Part shown: in pieces, positions 37,587 to 50,056 of the stretch
How the letters are laid out: the number at the start of each line of letters is the position of its first letter
Numbering within the stretch: the stretch's first letter is position 1
NCBI GenBank assembly: GCA_963853835.1
Contig: OY970820.1
Location: 76,752,909-76,816,908 of the forward strand
Direction: 5' to 3'
DNA: 64,000 bases
DNA from: Calendula officinalis
Taxonomy: Eukaryota; Streptophyta; Magnoliopsida; Asterales; Asteraceae
Notes under the pieces: generated by a model
The model's database searches: none
Told to the model about the DNA's origin: nothing
Seen by the model: the letters and a program-made list of their open reading frames with translations, nothing else
Made by a program: the position numbers and the translations under genes

Positions 37587-40138
37587 TCATTCAGTCCCAA
37601 GGGCCTTAGTGAATACATCCGCCAATTGGTTTGTAGCGTTCACACACATTGGTTGTATTTCTCGTGATTCCACGCGCTCTCTGACAAAATGACAATCCAT
37701 TTCTACGTGTTTGGTTCGTTCTTGAAAGACCGGATTATTAGCTATATGTCTTGCTGCCTGATTGTCACAAAATAGAGGTGTTGGCTTTGTGGGTGCAACC
37801 TTTAAGATTTTTAAAAGCCATCGCATCCATAATGTCTCACTAACCGCATGAGCCATGGCTCTATATTTAGCTTCTGCCGACGATCGTGACACTACAGTCT
37901 GCTTTTTAGTTTTCCACGATATTGGAGCGCCTCCAAGAAGAAGAAGATACCCGGTTCGTGACCTTCTAGTGAATGCACATCCAAGCCAATCAGGGTCATA
38001 ATAAGTTACGAGTTCGGTACCATCTCCTTTGGTATAAGAATTCCTTGACCAGGTGTGGCTTTGAGGTATCGTAGAACACGAGTGGCAACCTCCATGTGCC
38101 TTTCTCTTGGATCAGAAACGAACTGGCTTAACATGTTAACGGCATATGCAATGTCCGGACGTGTCGCTTGGAGGTATAACAATCGGCCGACTATTCTTCG
38201 ATATTGATCGGCCTCAATTCGAGGACTATCAACACATTGATCTAAATGTAAGTTTTGTTCAATAGGGAACGAGCTTGGCTTGCATCCCAACATCCCACTA
38301 TCGTTTATAATGTCCAATGTGTACTTTCGTTGACTTAGTACCAATCCTTCAGAAGTTTTTGCCACTTCTATGCCAAGAAAATACTTTAGTGGCCCTAAGT
38401 CCTAAATGCTAAATTTCTCGTGAAGGAAGTTTTTGGTTTCGTGAATTTTCTCTGCATTATTTCCTGTTATGATCACGTCATCTACATATATAAGAGCTGC
38501 AACATAATATTTGCCACTTTCATATATGAACATGGATGCATCAGCGTGCGTTTGTTTGTAGTTCAGGCTCTAGAGTGTCGCGATGAATTTTTTATACCAA
38601 TTACGAGAGGCTTGTCACAAACCATACAGATATTTCTTTAATCTGCATACCCTTGTGTCACCCTCCTTGGCAAATCCCTCCGGGATCCTCATGTACACTT
38701 CCTCATCAAGATCTCCATGCAAAAAGGCGTTGTTAACATCCAGTTGATGGATGATCCAATAATTCTTTGTGGCAACGTAAGAAGGGTGCGAACCGTAACT
38801 AGTTTAGCCACGGGTGCAAATGTGTCGTGGAAGTCGATACCTTCCAATTGTGTGAAACCTTTTGCCACCAATCTTGCTTTGTACCTCTCAACTTCCCCAT
38901 CTGGTCTGTACTTTATTTTGTATACCCATTTCGAACCAATGGCTCGTTTTCCATCAGGTAATTTCTCAAGGCTCCATGTTCCGTTTTCTTCTAGAGCCTT
39001 TATTTCTTTTTGCATTGCTTCTCGTTGTTTAAAGTATTTTGGCTCATCATTCGAGCTGATGGCGGACATGAATGCTTTATGTTTGTTAGAAAAGTCTTTA
39101 TAAGAAATGTAATTAGAGATGAGATGTACCGTCGAGGATCTCGGATTGTGCGCGGAGTGTGTGTGGTCTATCGAAGATGGCAGATTCACTACGTAGTCTT
39201 TAAGATGCTTTGGTTGTGATCGTGTTCTCTTGTCTCTTTGCCCGGTTTCTTGAGTTGTAGGTTGTTCTTCTAATTCGGTCTCATTTATAGAATCTGGTTC
39301 AATAAGTGGTTGATTTTCAGTGTCAACATTGTCAATGCCCATTTCTATTTCGACATCGTCATTGACGGTATTTTCTTTATCAATATCCTTTGAGCTTGTG
39401 TCATTGTCACGATGATCGTCAAAGAACTCCATTTCATTGTTCTCTGCTTTGTTTTTTTGTGTTTCGGCACCCGCAAAGGGAAAGGCTTGCTCAACAAATC
39501 TTACATCCCTTGATATGATGACCTTGTTTTCATTAAGGTCACATATTTTGTAACCTTTCTTTCCCAATGGATAACCTATGAATACGCCAGGTCTCCCCCT
39601 GATTTCAAACTTGTCTCCCTTTGTTTCAGTGTTTCTTGCATATGTTAGGCAACCAAACACCTTCATATGCTCATAATTCGGCTTTTGATTGAACAATACT
39701 TCAAATGGTGCTTTATAATCAATTACCTTGGATGGTAGTCTATTGATTATGTAAGCCGCTGTCCTAACACACACTCCCCAGAACTTGATTGGTAAATTTA
39801 CCTCGATTTTAAAGGCTCTCGCCACCTCAAGAAGGTGTCGGTGTTTTCGTTCAACGACCCCATTTTGTTGTGGGGTGTGTGGGCATGTTGTTTCAAGCAT
39901 AATGCCTCGTTGGCCATAAAATTCGGTCATGGCGGTGGATGTAAATTCTCTTCCGTTGTCGCACCTTATTCTTTTGACATCTTTCCCAAATTGAGTTTTG
40001 ACCATATTGCAAAAATTAATTAGGTTACTACTAGCTTCATACTTGTGTTCAATGTGGAATACCCACACAACTCTATTGAAATCGTCAACAATAGTAAGAA
40101 AGTAACGTGCTCCCGTGAGAGATGGAGTACGATAGCTT
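37587..40138 (-). pseudogene. copia-1 integrase core, reverse transcriptase and RNase H, decayed
   Basis: Minus strand, reading from 40138: integrase core (YFLTIVDDF, RCDNGREF, HTPQQNGVVERKHRHLLE), a linker, then reverse transcriptase (SKWVYKIKYRPDGEVERYKARLVAKG, then after a frameshift QLDVNNAFLHGDL and YVDDVIIT near 38480). It continues with LSQRKYTLDIINDSGMLG, RPDIAYAVNMLSQF and RNase H (SRSSAEAKYRAMA, KHVEMDCHFVRERV, TNQLADVFTKAL). Several frameshifts and stops separate the pieces. The upstream integrase end is cut by the insertion at 40139. Confidence 0.88.
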
Positions 40139-40832
40139 TGAAGGATTTGTGTGCACAGATAAGTACACGTGTCACCGTGTCCAATGTTATAAGACACTAA
40201 AGGGTCACACCGCTACACACCCAATAATGGACAACCGAATAAAGTAAGTTGTGTGGAATAATTAACTAGTTAAGTTAATTATAAAGAAGGGAATAAATAA
40301 TAATAAGTTAATTATTATTTGTGAGGTGGTTAAATATTAGGTTAAGTATTTAACGAACAGTTAATTAATAGTTAATTAATTAACTAGTAAAAATCCAAGG
40401 GTTTAAAGTGTTAATAGGAAGTTTAATTATGAGATTAATCATAATTAAACTCCAAGGACTTAACTGTAACTTAAGTCCTTATAAATAAAGGCTTAAGGTT
40501 AAGGTTTAAGGGTTACACATTACAACACCACAAAACCCTAATCCCTCCTCCCCTTTCTCTCTTTCGGCCGAAACCAAGAAACCCCAAGGGTTTCGGTTTG
40601 TGTTCGAGTTCGACGCAAGGCATACACACACACACAAGTTCTTGTGTGATACTTTGTTGGTACAACGCGGTTTTGCAGCGTGTCTAGGTGGTGCAGTAGA
40701 GGTGGATCACTTCTTTAGCAATCTAAAGGTAATGTTCATCATCTCCTTCTTCTCGTGATCTCATTGACTAGTAGAGATCCAGTAATGTGGTATTCAAGTT
40801 CCGCCGTGTGAATACTACAAGGTTTTCCTACA
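40139..40832 (+). repeat. 5' LTR of copia-2
   Basis: 694 bp, with a TATA-like ccttataaataaagg near 40477-40491 and an acacacacac tract near 40624. Confidence 0.88.
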
Positions 40833-40879
40833 GTGGTATCAGAGCTTTCTACTAATCTCAATGAGATTCGGTTGAGTTT

Positions 40880-42200
40880 CTTTTCATCTAGAAAAGAACC
40901 CTAGAAAATTCGAAAAGTGCAAGTATGAGTTCTTCAAGTTTTTGAATGAACATTGGATTGAACAAGGTTCTAGATAAAAAGAAATTAGGCTTCTTTTTCT
41001 TCCTTGTTTTTCCGAAATTTCGTATACATATATACATTATATTAAGTTTTTTTTATCTTAGAAAGAACCCTAGAAGATTTAATCCAAGAAAATTGTTCAA
41101 GTTTTGAATAATTGGATTAAATAGGTTTCAAGATAAAAAGAACTAGGTTTCTTTTCTTTTGTTTAGTAAAATAAAACCTATTATGTTTAATCCAAGCAAA
41201 TTGTTCAAAGTTCTTGAATGATTGGAATAAATGGGTTTTAAGACAAAATTAAGAAAATGTTATGTTAAATTTTTCGTTTAAAAGTTTAACGTTTTATTTG
41301 TTTATTATTATTATTATTAACGAAAATATTATATATATATAAATAAAACGGTAGTCAAAACCGAACCAACCGAGACTCGGTTGGAACTCGGTTCGACGAC
41401 CGAGTGGTCGCCAAAAACCGAATCCACCGAGTTTCGGTTGGATGTGTTTCTTGGAGACCAAGATATCTTTTTGATTTTAGTCCAAGATATGGTCTAAGTC
41501 AAGGAAATAAAATCTACAAGATATTATGTAAGATTTTATGTTTAAAAGTCACTCTATAAGTTTTTTTTAGTTGACTAGATTATTTAATATTTTCGTCTAA
41601 ATAATAATAATTAGTATTAAACATTTAAATTAAACCTAATGATTTTAATAGTTATTAAAATCAAGATAATTATGAAATTAAGGAGGAAATAAGAAACCAA
41701 TTTATAGGTAATTTATTAATTATCAGTTTGGTAATTTAAATTATCAGTTTATTTATTTAATTAGTATGACATAACCCAAAAGAAGTGATATTGTGTTTAT
41801 TTTAAATTTTTCGAAATTTTTTTATTTTTCGGAAATTTTATAAAGTTTTTATTTTAAATACATAAAACACAAAACCAAGCCTTTGGGGTTATGGCATGAC
41901 AATTTTTTGAAAATTGCAAGCTTTATTTATTTTTCGTTTATTTATTATAGTATGAAATATAAGATGGTGATTATAAACAGTTTGTTTAGAAAACCAAGAT
42001 TTAATTATAAGATGGTAATTATAAACAGTTTGTTTAGAAACCAAGGTACAAATTAATAAGATGGTGATTATAAACAGTTTGTTTAGAAAACTAAGTTTTA
42101 AATTAATAATGGTAAAGTAAACAGTTTGTTTATAAACCAAGTTCTATAAAGACAAATTAAAAGTGGAATTTATAAACAGTTAGTTTATAAAACCAAGTAA
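40880..42200 (+). repeat. Repeat-rich non-coding leader of copia-2
   Basis: About 40880-41250 holds three diverged copies of a unit with aagaaccctagaa, ttgttcaag, ttggattaaat and agataaaaagaa. About 41961-42200 holds five tandem units of about 50 bp built on tataaacagtttgttta. Both lie between the primer-binding site and gag, where packaging signals would be expected. No coding region is supported from 40833 to 42725. Confidence 0.6.
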
Positions 42201-42725
42201 TTAAAAACTGGCTAACTTTTTCGAACAAAGGAAAATCCTTTTTAGAAAATCTTAGATCAGAGTGCAACCCACCTAATGGAACACCTCACTTGTTCAACGA
42301 TATTCACATTGTAAGGAGAAAGAACCTTAGATGTGGATTCAAATCATTGCGGGTGTTAGGGTGCGTAGGGTCTTGTGATAATCGGGAGTCCCGGCGCAAG
42401 CCATCGCACTATCTTAGGTGGTACGATCTATTTTGGTGGTAATCGGGAGACCCGGTCCAAAATGCACTAGAGGGATTAAAACATGTACAAGTTTGTTGTT
42501 CAACTTGATATCTCGAGGATCTAGGAATCGTTTCTAGTCTAGAGGCGATCGGTATGGCTATACCTACCAAAAATAGCGTGGCTCTAATGGGAAGTGCCCA
42601 AACCTTGCATTAGAGGACGTGAAATATGGATCCTAGTCTAACTATTATTCTTAAAAGAAATAATAATGTTAGAAGTTATTTATTTATCTAATCTTACTAA
42701 CCGTTTGTTGTTTTTTTTCTTATAG

Positions 42726-43298
42726 ATGTCTGTACCGTCAGAAATTCCGTTTTACTCACCAAACGAATCACGAAAGTTCATCACTGGAAAATGGAAGGTT
42801 ACTGGTCCGAACTACAAAGTTTGGAAAGTGCATTTTAGGAGTTACCTAAAAGCACGGAATCTATTGTACGTGATAGACGAGGTGCCCAAGGGACAACCAG
42901 GGCAAGATGCCCAGGATGATGAGCTTGACGCTTATTATCAGTATCTGGCTGATGAATCACAGGTTATGTCGATTCTTATTCTTACATCATTATCAGAGCT
43001 TACTGACAATCTACGTAAGAAACCGTGCTATGAGTTTGTCCAGTATCTTGAGGAGACGTTTAAAGATAGTACTGAAGATAGCAAGCAGTTCATTTTGCAA
43101 GACATCTTTTCGTCAAAGATGAAAGATGATCAACCATTGAGTGACCATCTTGTTAACATAAGAAGGTTACTAGATTGTCTCACCCTAGTTACTGGCACAT
43201 CAAACGAGCATGAACAAGTCTTGTTCTTGTTTGGATCTCTCACTCAGTACTATCAGGACAAGGTAGTACATATAGTCGGGATTTATGTGCACAGATAA
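42726..43298 (+). CDS. gag-like protein of copia-2 (truncated)
   Basis: A 190-aa frame starting MSVPSEIPFYSPNESRKF. It contains a copia-type gag segment (NYKVWKVHFRSYLKARNLLYVID ... SLSELTDNLRKKPCYEFVQYLEETF ... LVNIRRLLDCL ... VLFLFGSLTQYYQDKV). No zinc knuckle or protease follows. The frame runs straight into the 3' LTR, whose first residues give the last codons (IYVHR). The ORF is otherwise clean, so a truncated gag could still be expressed. Confidence 0.7.
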   Translation: MSVPSEIPFYSPNESRKFITGKWKVTGPNYKVWKVHFRSYLKARNLLYVIDEVPKGQPGQDAQDDELDAYYQYLADESQVMSILILTSLSELTDNLRKKPCYEFVQYLEETFKDSTEDSKQFILQDIFSSKMKDDQPLSDHLVNIRRLLDCLTLVTGTSNEHEQVLFLFGSLTQYYQDKVVHIVGIYVHR

Positions 43299-43948
43299 GT
43301 ACATGTGTCAGCATGTCCAATATTATAAGACACTAAAGGGTCACACCGCTACACACCCAATAATGAACAACCGAATAAAGTAAGTTGTGTGGAATAATTA
43401 ACTAGTTAAGTTAATTATAAAGAAGAGAATAAATAATAATAAGTTAATTATTATTTGTGAGGATGGTTAAATATTAGGTTAAGTATTTAACGGACAGTTA
43501 ATTAATAGTTAATTAATTAAGTAGTAAAAATCCAAGGGTTTAAAGTGTTAATAGGAAGTTTAATTATGAGATTAATCATAATTAAACTCCAAGGACTTAA
43601 CTGTAACTTAAGTCCTTATAAATAAAGGCTTAAGGTTAAGGTTTAAGGGTTACACATTCAACACCACAAAACCCTAATCCCTCCTCCCCTTTCTCTCTTT
43701 CGGCCGAAACCAAGAAACCCCAAGGGTTTCGGTTTGTGTTCGAGTTCGACGCAAGGCATACACACACACACACAAGTTCTTGTGTGATACTTTGTTGGTA
43801 CAACGCGGTCTTGCAGCGTGTCCAGGTGGTGCAGTAGAGGTGGATCACTTCTTTAGCAATCTAAAGGTAATGTCCATCATCTCCTTCTTCTCGTGATCTC
43901 ATTGACTAGTAGAGATCCAGTAATGTGGTATTCAAGTTCCGCCATGTG
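43277..43948 (+). repeat. 3' LTR of copia-2, left part (continues at 51728-51754)
   Basis: Matches 40145 onward of the 5' LTR with several substitutions. It is cut after gccatgtg by the gypsy element at 43949. The last 27 bp, starting atgtgaatactac, follow that element at 51728. Confidence 0.85.
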
Positions 43949-45619
43949 TGTAACGACCCGAAATTTGTAAGTAAATAAATTGTATAAAAATATGATAAAT
44001 AAGGATAAATCGTTTAAAACACGTAGGAATTGGTTTCGTGTCATTTGGACACCATATGAGGAAGTTATGGGCAAAACCGGGCCGAGACCTAGACCGAAAA
44101 GTGCAGCCCTAGCTGCACTCGTAGTTCGCACCATGAAGTAGGAGTTCCCGATCGGGAACTGCTATCAGGTAATTGGACAGTTGAGCGCGAAGTAGTTCAC
44201 GTTTGGGTAGCGATCGCTAAGTTTGCGTGTGGGGGAAGTTAGCGACGCGAACTTAGTTCGCGTCGTGAACTTTGGTCGAGCAGCTTTAAGTCGGGTTTTG
44301 GCTCATTTGATGCCATAGCAAAACCCTAGTTTCTTCTTTGGCGATTTTCGAGCTTGGAGACTGATTGAGGTCGAATCCTTCACAAATCTTTGGTAGATTT
44401 CACTCCTAGTTGAAGATTAAAGGTATATCTTCACTCTTTGATCTTCATAGCTTAAGATCTATGTATTTTGATGTATGGGTTTGAAACCCTAGTTCTTGGG
44501 GCTATGGGTTATGGTGATATAAGTGATGTATACACTTAATAGATGGCATATTTTCAAAGGAAACAAGTGTATGATTATGATTTGTAAGAATCTTAAGGGT
44601 TGGTTAAACCTAGGGTTGGTAAATCACCATAATTGGGGGAAATGAGTTAGTAAGTGTTATCTAGAGATAGATGGACACATTAGTAGTAGTATGTGATGAT
44701 TGATAATCTTGTGATTATTGTATTAGGCATTTGGTGAGGTCTTGGAAGGTTGACTGAATCGCGAAGCAAGGAAATTGACGTAAGGAATACGATTGGAGCA
44801 TTTTATTGCTAAAGTGAGTACGTGTGGTCTTTACTGAGTACATAGCTATATGAAGTATTTTGATTACTTATGATTGGTCTATTTAATGTCTGTCTAGACT
44901 TATTATGTGTTGAGTTAGCACATATTATTGATAATATCTAACTAACTTGTTTGATGATTGATGTGATAGCCGAAGGCTTTGACTGGCATAACTGATAGAG
45001 TTATGATTAGAGATAGATGGTGGTGACGCGGGGGTGACCCCGGTCACTGAGACGGGTGTACATATGTTTGTACACTAAGCACACGGGTGCTACTAGTACG
45101 CATATGTTTACGTACTAGGCAACGTAGGGATCTATTGCATATATGTTTATGCATTAGAATCACTTGTGTTCCAATACATATATGTTTATGTATTGGATAT
45201 GACTGTGTTCTGGTACATATATGTTTATGTACTAGATATGTATGCTAGGAAAGCAGGACCGATAGAGTCACCATAGAGTGACTAGGATGTGTTGGTAAAA
45301 TATAAATATGTATTTATATACGATGTGATACGAGACATTTTTGTGTCTCACGTACTCCTTGTTTGTTTTGCTATGTACTCAGGTTCTGGATCGAGAAGTT
45401 AGGTGCGCATGGATTGAGATATGCGGGGCCTAGAGTAGAAGATCATTAGAGCGGATTTGTGCTTAACCTTGGTTTTGATATATTTTGTAACACCAAACCT
45501 CATACTCTGATTTTCAGATCACAAAGGTTTTTGTAAATCCGTGTTTTGGAACTGGTCTTCTATTTATGAAAATGATTTATTTTGGGCAAATGTTTTGTAT
45601 TAAAATTTGAGGTGTTACA
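43949..45619 (+). repeat. 5' LTR of gypsy element 3
   Basis: 1671 bp. Between about 45045 and 45245 it contains five short near-palindromic repeats of the type tacatatgtttgta, each followed by a variable spacer. Confidence 0.9.
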
Positions 45620-45869
45620 ACTTGGTATCAGAGCTACTGTTTAAGTGAATTAGGTTGGATGTCCATCCTAGTCTTAGAATGTAGCATTAGGAATGTAAGA
45701 TTCCTTGAGACCGATAGGTTGACCTTGAGACTTTATGTTAAGTTTAGGGTTGAACCTAGGGGACCTATGAAAGTTGATGTGATCATGGATATAGAGTCTT
45801 ATGAGACTAATGGATTGTACAAGAGGTACTAAATGTTTAATGTCTTTCGTATAGTCTCGATCGAAAGAA

Positions 45870-47091
45870 ATGGTGAACACTCGTCGAAGTGGGAAAGCCC
45901 CGGAAAACCGGGAGGAAGAGATGCATCATGTCGAGAGAGTTGGACAAGAAAGTCAACCTTCGATGCATCGAGTGGATGAGTCGGAGGTTGGAGCTAATAA
46001 GACTCCGGTAACTATGGCAGATCTCCAAACTTTTATTGATCAGATCAAGGGACGGTGGCCGATGAGGTGCACCGCATTATTGCAGACCGTGAGAGGTCGG
46101 GGGAGATCGTGAATCCGAGGCTAAGTCGGATGAGAGAACCGGTGGTGGTGGCACCCGAGTGGAGAAATCTTCCACGGGTGGTTGTAGTGATGCTAGGGCA
46201 CGGCCCGATGAAAAAGATGGTTGTTCTTTTAAGACTTTCATGGCTTGTAAGCCAAATGTATACACGGGTAGTTCGGACCCGAAGGTGACTATGAGGTGGA
46301 TCCGAGAGACCGAGCGGGTCATCGGAAGTAGCAAGTGCAAGAAAGCCGATATGGTGACGTACGCGTCGCAATTGCTAAAAGAGGATGCTATGGTGTGGTG
46401 GGACATAGTCTATGAGACCCTCGAGAAGGAGGTGATAAAGAGAATGTCGTGGGAGGAGTTTACCGCGAGATTGAGAAAGAAGTTTTGTCCCGAAAGGGAT
46501 TTGGAGAAAATGCATGAGAAGTTTGTGACCCTAAAGAAGGGCGATATGACGATCGAGGAGTACTCGAGGGAATTCACGGGATTACTCCCGTTTGTTGCTA
46601 AGACCTACACCGAGGAGAGGTTGAGAGTGCTTAGGTATGCTAGTGGGCCACCTTGGGATTATCAATTGGAGGTGAAGAGGGCGGTTACGCTAGATGAGGC
46701 CATTAGTGCCGCCCGAGGTGTGGAAGAGGTGAACGAGGCAAGGGTTGCCGAGAGGGCCTATGTGGGCGAGAAGAAGAAAGCCGAGAGTGGCTCGGGTATT
46801 TTCAAGAAGGGGAAGTTCACGTGGAACTTCTCTAGGCAAGGAAGTGTAGCCTCGTGCAAGAGGTGTGGGAAGAGTCATACCGGTGAATGCCGAGGGGTAC
46901 CGAAGATTTGCCATGATTGTGGCAAGACGGGGCATTTGGCCCGGGATTGTAGATCCAAACCGGCGGCCGAGGTTGAGTGTTACTCATGCCACGAAAAAGG
47001 GCATTATAGTCACGTGTGCCCGAAGAAGAAAACCGAATCACTTGTGTCCACGTCGCAAAAGAAGGTGGAACCGGCAAAGGTGAAGGGATGA
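45870..47091 (+). pseudogene. gag of gypsy element 3, with two frameshifts
   Basis: N-terminus MVNTRRSGKAPENREEEM, then shifts of frame near 46050 and near 46150 before the long gag core (46159-47091: FKTFMACKPNVYTGSSDP ... WWDIVYETLEKEVIKRMSWEEFTARLRKKFCPERDLEKMHEKF). The C-terminus has a short CKRCGKSHTGEC unit and two CCHC knuckles (CHDCGKTGHLARDC and CYSCHEKGHYSHVC). It ends at a stop at 47089-47091. The protease start (QLTREEAKEAHDG..SGT) is still faintly visible downstream. Confidence 0.8.
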
Positions 47092-50056
47092 TCCTTCCAA
47101 CTCACCCGAGAGGAAGCAAAGGAGGCGCACGATGGGGTGTCAGGTACTTTATCTGTTAACTTCTTGTCAACTTATATATATCGTGGAATCGAGTCCTACT
47201 TAATTGTTTGTGTCTCATGAGTTTGGTAGAAAGATAGATTGTGTCGATCGAATGGTTAGATGAAAAATGTGAAAACGAAGGTAAATGGGAAAACCTCAAT
47301 GGTAGAACGTGTTATTAGAAGTTAGGAGTTAGAAATAAATGGGGAAGAGTTTAAAGGCAATTTATTACCCGTGGGAATAAAGGAAACTTGGCGTGGTTAT
47401 CGGTATGGATTGGTTGGGTATGCACCGAGCCAAGATACTATGTGATCATAGCTTAACGGTTGGATTGCCGCGTGAATTAGTGATCATAGAAATTTGAGAT
47501 AAGTTGTATGATGTGAATATTCATTTGGGAATAATCTTCCCGGTTGTTTATGTATATGAAAATTTAGATTTTTGGAAAGAATTTTGGACCGGAGTGTCGT
47601 ATGTGGTAAGGAAATAAAGGTCGATGTTAATAAGTAGTATAAAAGGTCGGACCGTGAGGTCGGTGAATATCGGTATCAAGCGAATGATAGTGTAATGAAG
47701 TACTAAGTCTTGGTATGAAATTTTTAGTTTGGATGAGAATTATAGAAACAGAAACCTTGGAAATGGAACTTGGATATTCGGCGAGAACCCGGATGAGTAA
47801 TGTAATATTACTATACGTGAATGGTAAAGGAAAGAATGACTAAGGCATGGTGATACCTTAGAATTTATAAATGGAAAATATGTGGAAAAGAATAAGTGTC
47901 GGGAATGACGAATTTTGATCGTTGAAAATGGTTAAGTAAAGGTTGGCACATAGCCATAGCAAGTCTTGTGACGGGGTTGATGTATTCAACATTAAGGGTA
48001 AAAAGACAATTATTGGTAAAAGGTCATGATAATGGTATGAAAATATGTGACATAGTGTAGTGTAAGACTACGATTGGGAAAAGAATATTCCTAAGTCCCA
48101 CGATGTGAAAAGGTAGAACATCGAGTCTTGGACCATTGGTTGCAACGTCATGGGTCGCAAGTGTGGGCCGGAGTCGAATGTTTGACTCAAGGATGATTGA
48201 ATTTGCCGGTGAATTATGTCTAATGGAATGTAGTAGTAACTACTCCGGCGGTGTCAAAAGATTCGGAAATTGTTAAGCAAATGAACCGGTTAAGGGCGGT
48301 TAATGTGTAAGTGAAACGGTAAATAACAATTAGAGAATGTTATTAGTTACCCGCGGGGTACAATGCATGTGCATTATGTGATGGCCTTGGAAGGCATATA
48401 ATAATGGAAATATAATATTATATGAAATGTGCTAAGTAGTATGTCCAATGGGAGACATATGAATAGGAAAGAAAACGATAATGCGATTTTATGGGAGAGG
48501 TGCTAGAATGCATGATGAATGATTTGATGATCGAATGGGTAAGATAGTAGCAAGGCTACACGATGCGAAAAGATGGATGTCAGATGACATTGGCGTGGCG
48601 TATGCATATGTTTGTATATGTGCACTATAGAGGTGTTCATATGTTATTGGTGTGACATATACATATGTTTGTATATGTGCATGATGACGATGTTTAGATG
48701 GCATTGGTGTGGCATATGCATATGGTTGTATATGTGCATGATTGAGATGATTGGACGTCATATGGGTGCACGGTAGAGGTGCTTAGAAGGAACTGGCAGG
48801 ATAAATATGTATACTCATGTATGTAGGTGCTCATGAGCGAGTATAACGAATGTAGAACCATGTGGTTAATGATGTATTACTATTATGTTATGGTAAATGA
48901 GGACCTGGTTCGAAATGCGGGTTGCATTTAGGTCATGTAAATATAGGGGATGCCTACGATTTATAGAATAGGAGGAAAGAGAACTCCTAGTGAGCAAATT
49001 ATCAGTTGATAACCAAAGTATGGTAAACTTATATGAAATAGTGGAATATGTTGCGATAGGAGAACTAATTCCGGTAATTGAGAATAAGAGTTATGAAATT
49101 GATTATGTGATGCAAAGATGGTTGAAAGAAAACTAAGTGATGGTGTGAGTGACCAAACGTTGGTCAAGAATCGGTAAAGGTCGATGTGACCATATGTGAA
49201 TGTACGACTCTCGGATAATTGGGGAGAAATTGAAAGTGTGGAAAAAACGGGGACGATTGTTAAGGGGACAATAATGAGTAGAACCGGAAGTGATATATTA
49301 GTGATGGTGCCCCGTGAGTATGAAATTGGTTAGTTGGAAAGGGTATGGTTGACTTCACGCAAAATTTAAGGTTGACCAATTTGTGATTGGTTGACTTAGT
49401 CAAAGATGGACTTTGACTTTCGTTATGAGCGATTAGTGAATGTTGAGGGCATAATGTATCGATTGTATGTATGTGAAAGGATTAATGGAATAGTCGAAAT
49501 AGTTGTAGTCAGATTATACGACTTTGACCCGTTTGGGTGTTGTCAAGATTGAATTTGGGAATCGAGTATATGATTGTAGATGGATCATAAATAAAGGTCA
49601 ACTGTAAAGGAAAGGAGGATTTATGGGATCCTTAACGAGAAGGGAAATTGTTAAAGTATAGTTGACTTTGTTCTTAAGTCAAAGGTTAGACGATGTTGGA
49701 ATATGGCAACTTGGTCGAAGCTAGACTTTGACATTCGTGTTGGTCAATTAGTTGATTGTAATGCGTGGGTCATGTCATTTCTATGTGTATAAAATGATCG
49801 GTTAAAGGATTGAAAGTCTGGTGGTCAAAATTGTGCAATTTTGGCCCATTTGGGCACTAAAGGCTTAAGATTGATTTTTGACCCGTTTGGATCTAACGGG
49901 GTTAGTTGAATGTTTACATACATATTGTTGACTAATTCGGAATGAGAAACGTTTGACGGTAATAACCACGGGAGAATGAGAATGGATACTCGGTAGAATG
50001 CGGATTGGAATTTTTGAGTGATTCCGAGGACGGAATCCTTTTAAGGGGTGAATAGT
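47092..50056 (+). other. Pol-less internal region of gypsy element 3
   Basis: About 3 kb of AG-rich sequence without any frame for protease, RT, RNase H or integrase. The first about 150 bp look like a decayed protease region. About 48590-48745 holds three diverged tandem units with catatgtttgtatatgtgca. The remainder shows no recognisable feature. Confidence 0.6.

Noticed and set aside
40505..40660. Possible host promoter or leader upstream of a gene
   Set aside because: The same sequence recurs at 43645-43800; it is part of the copia-2 LTR.
48489..48761. 90-codon repeat-containing antisense frame
   Set aside because: Produced by diverged tandem DNA repeats in the gypsy-3 interior, with no sign of selection for coding.
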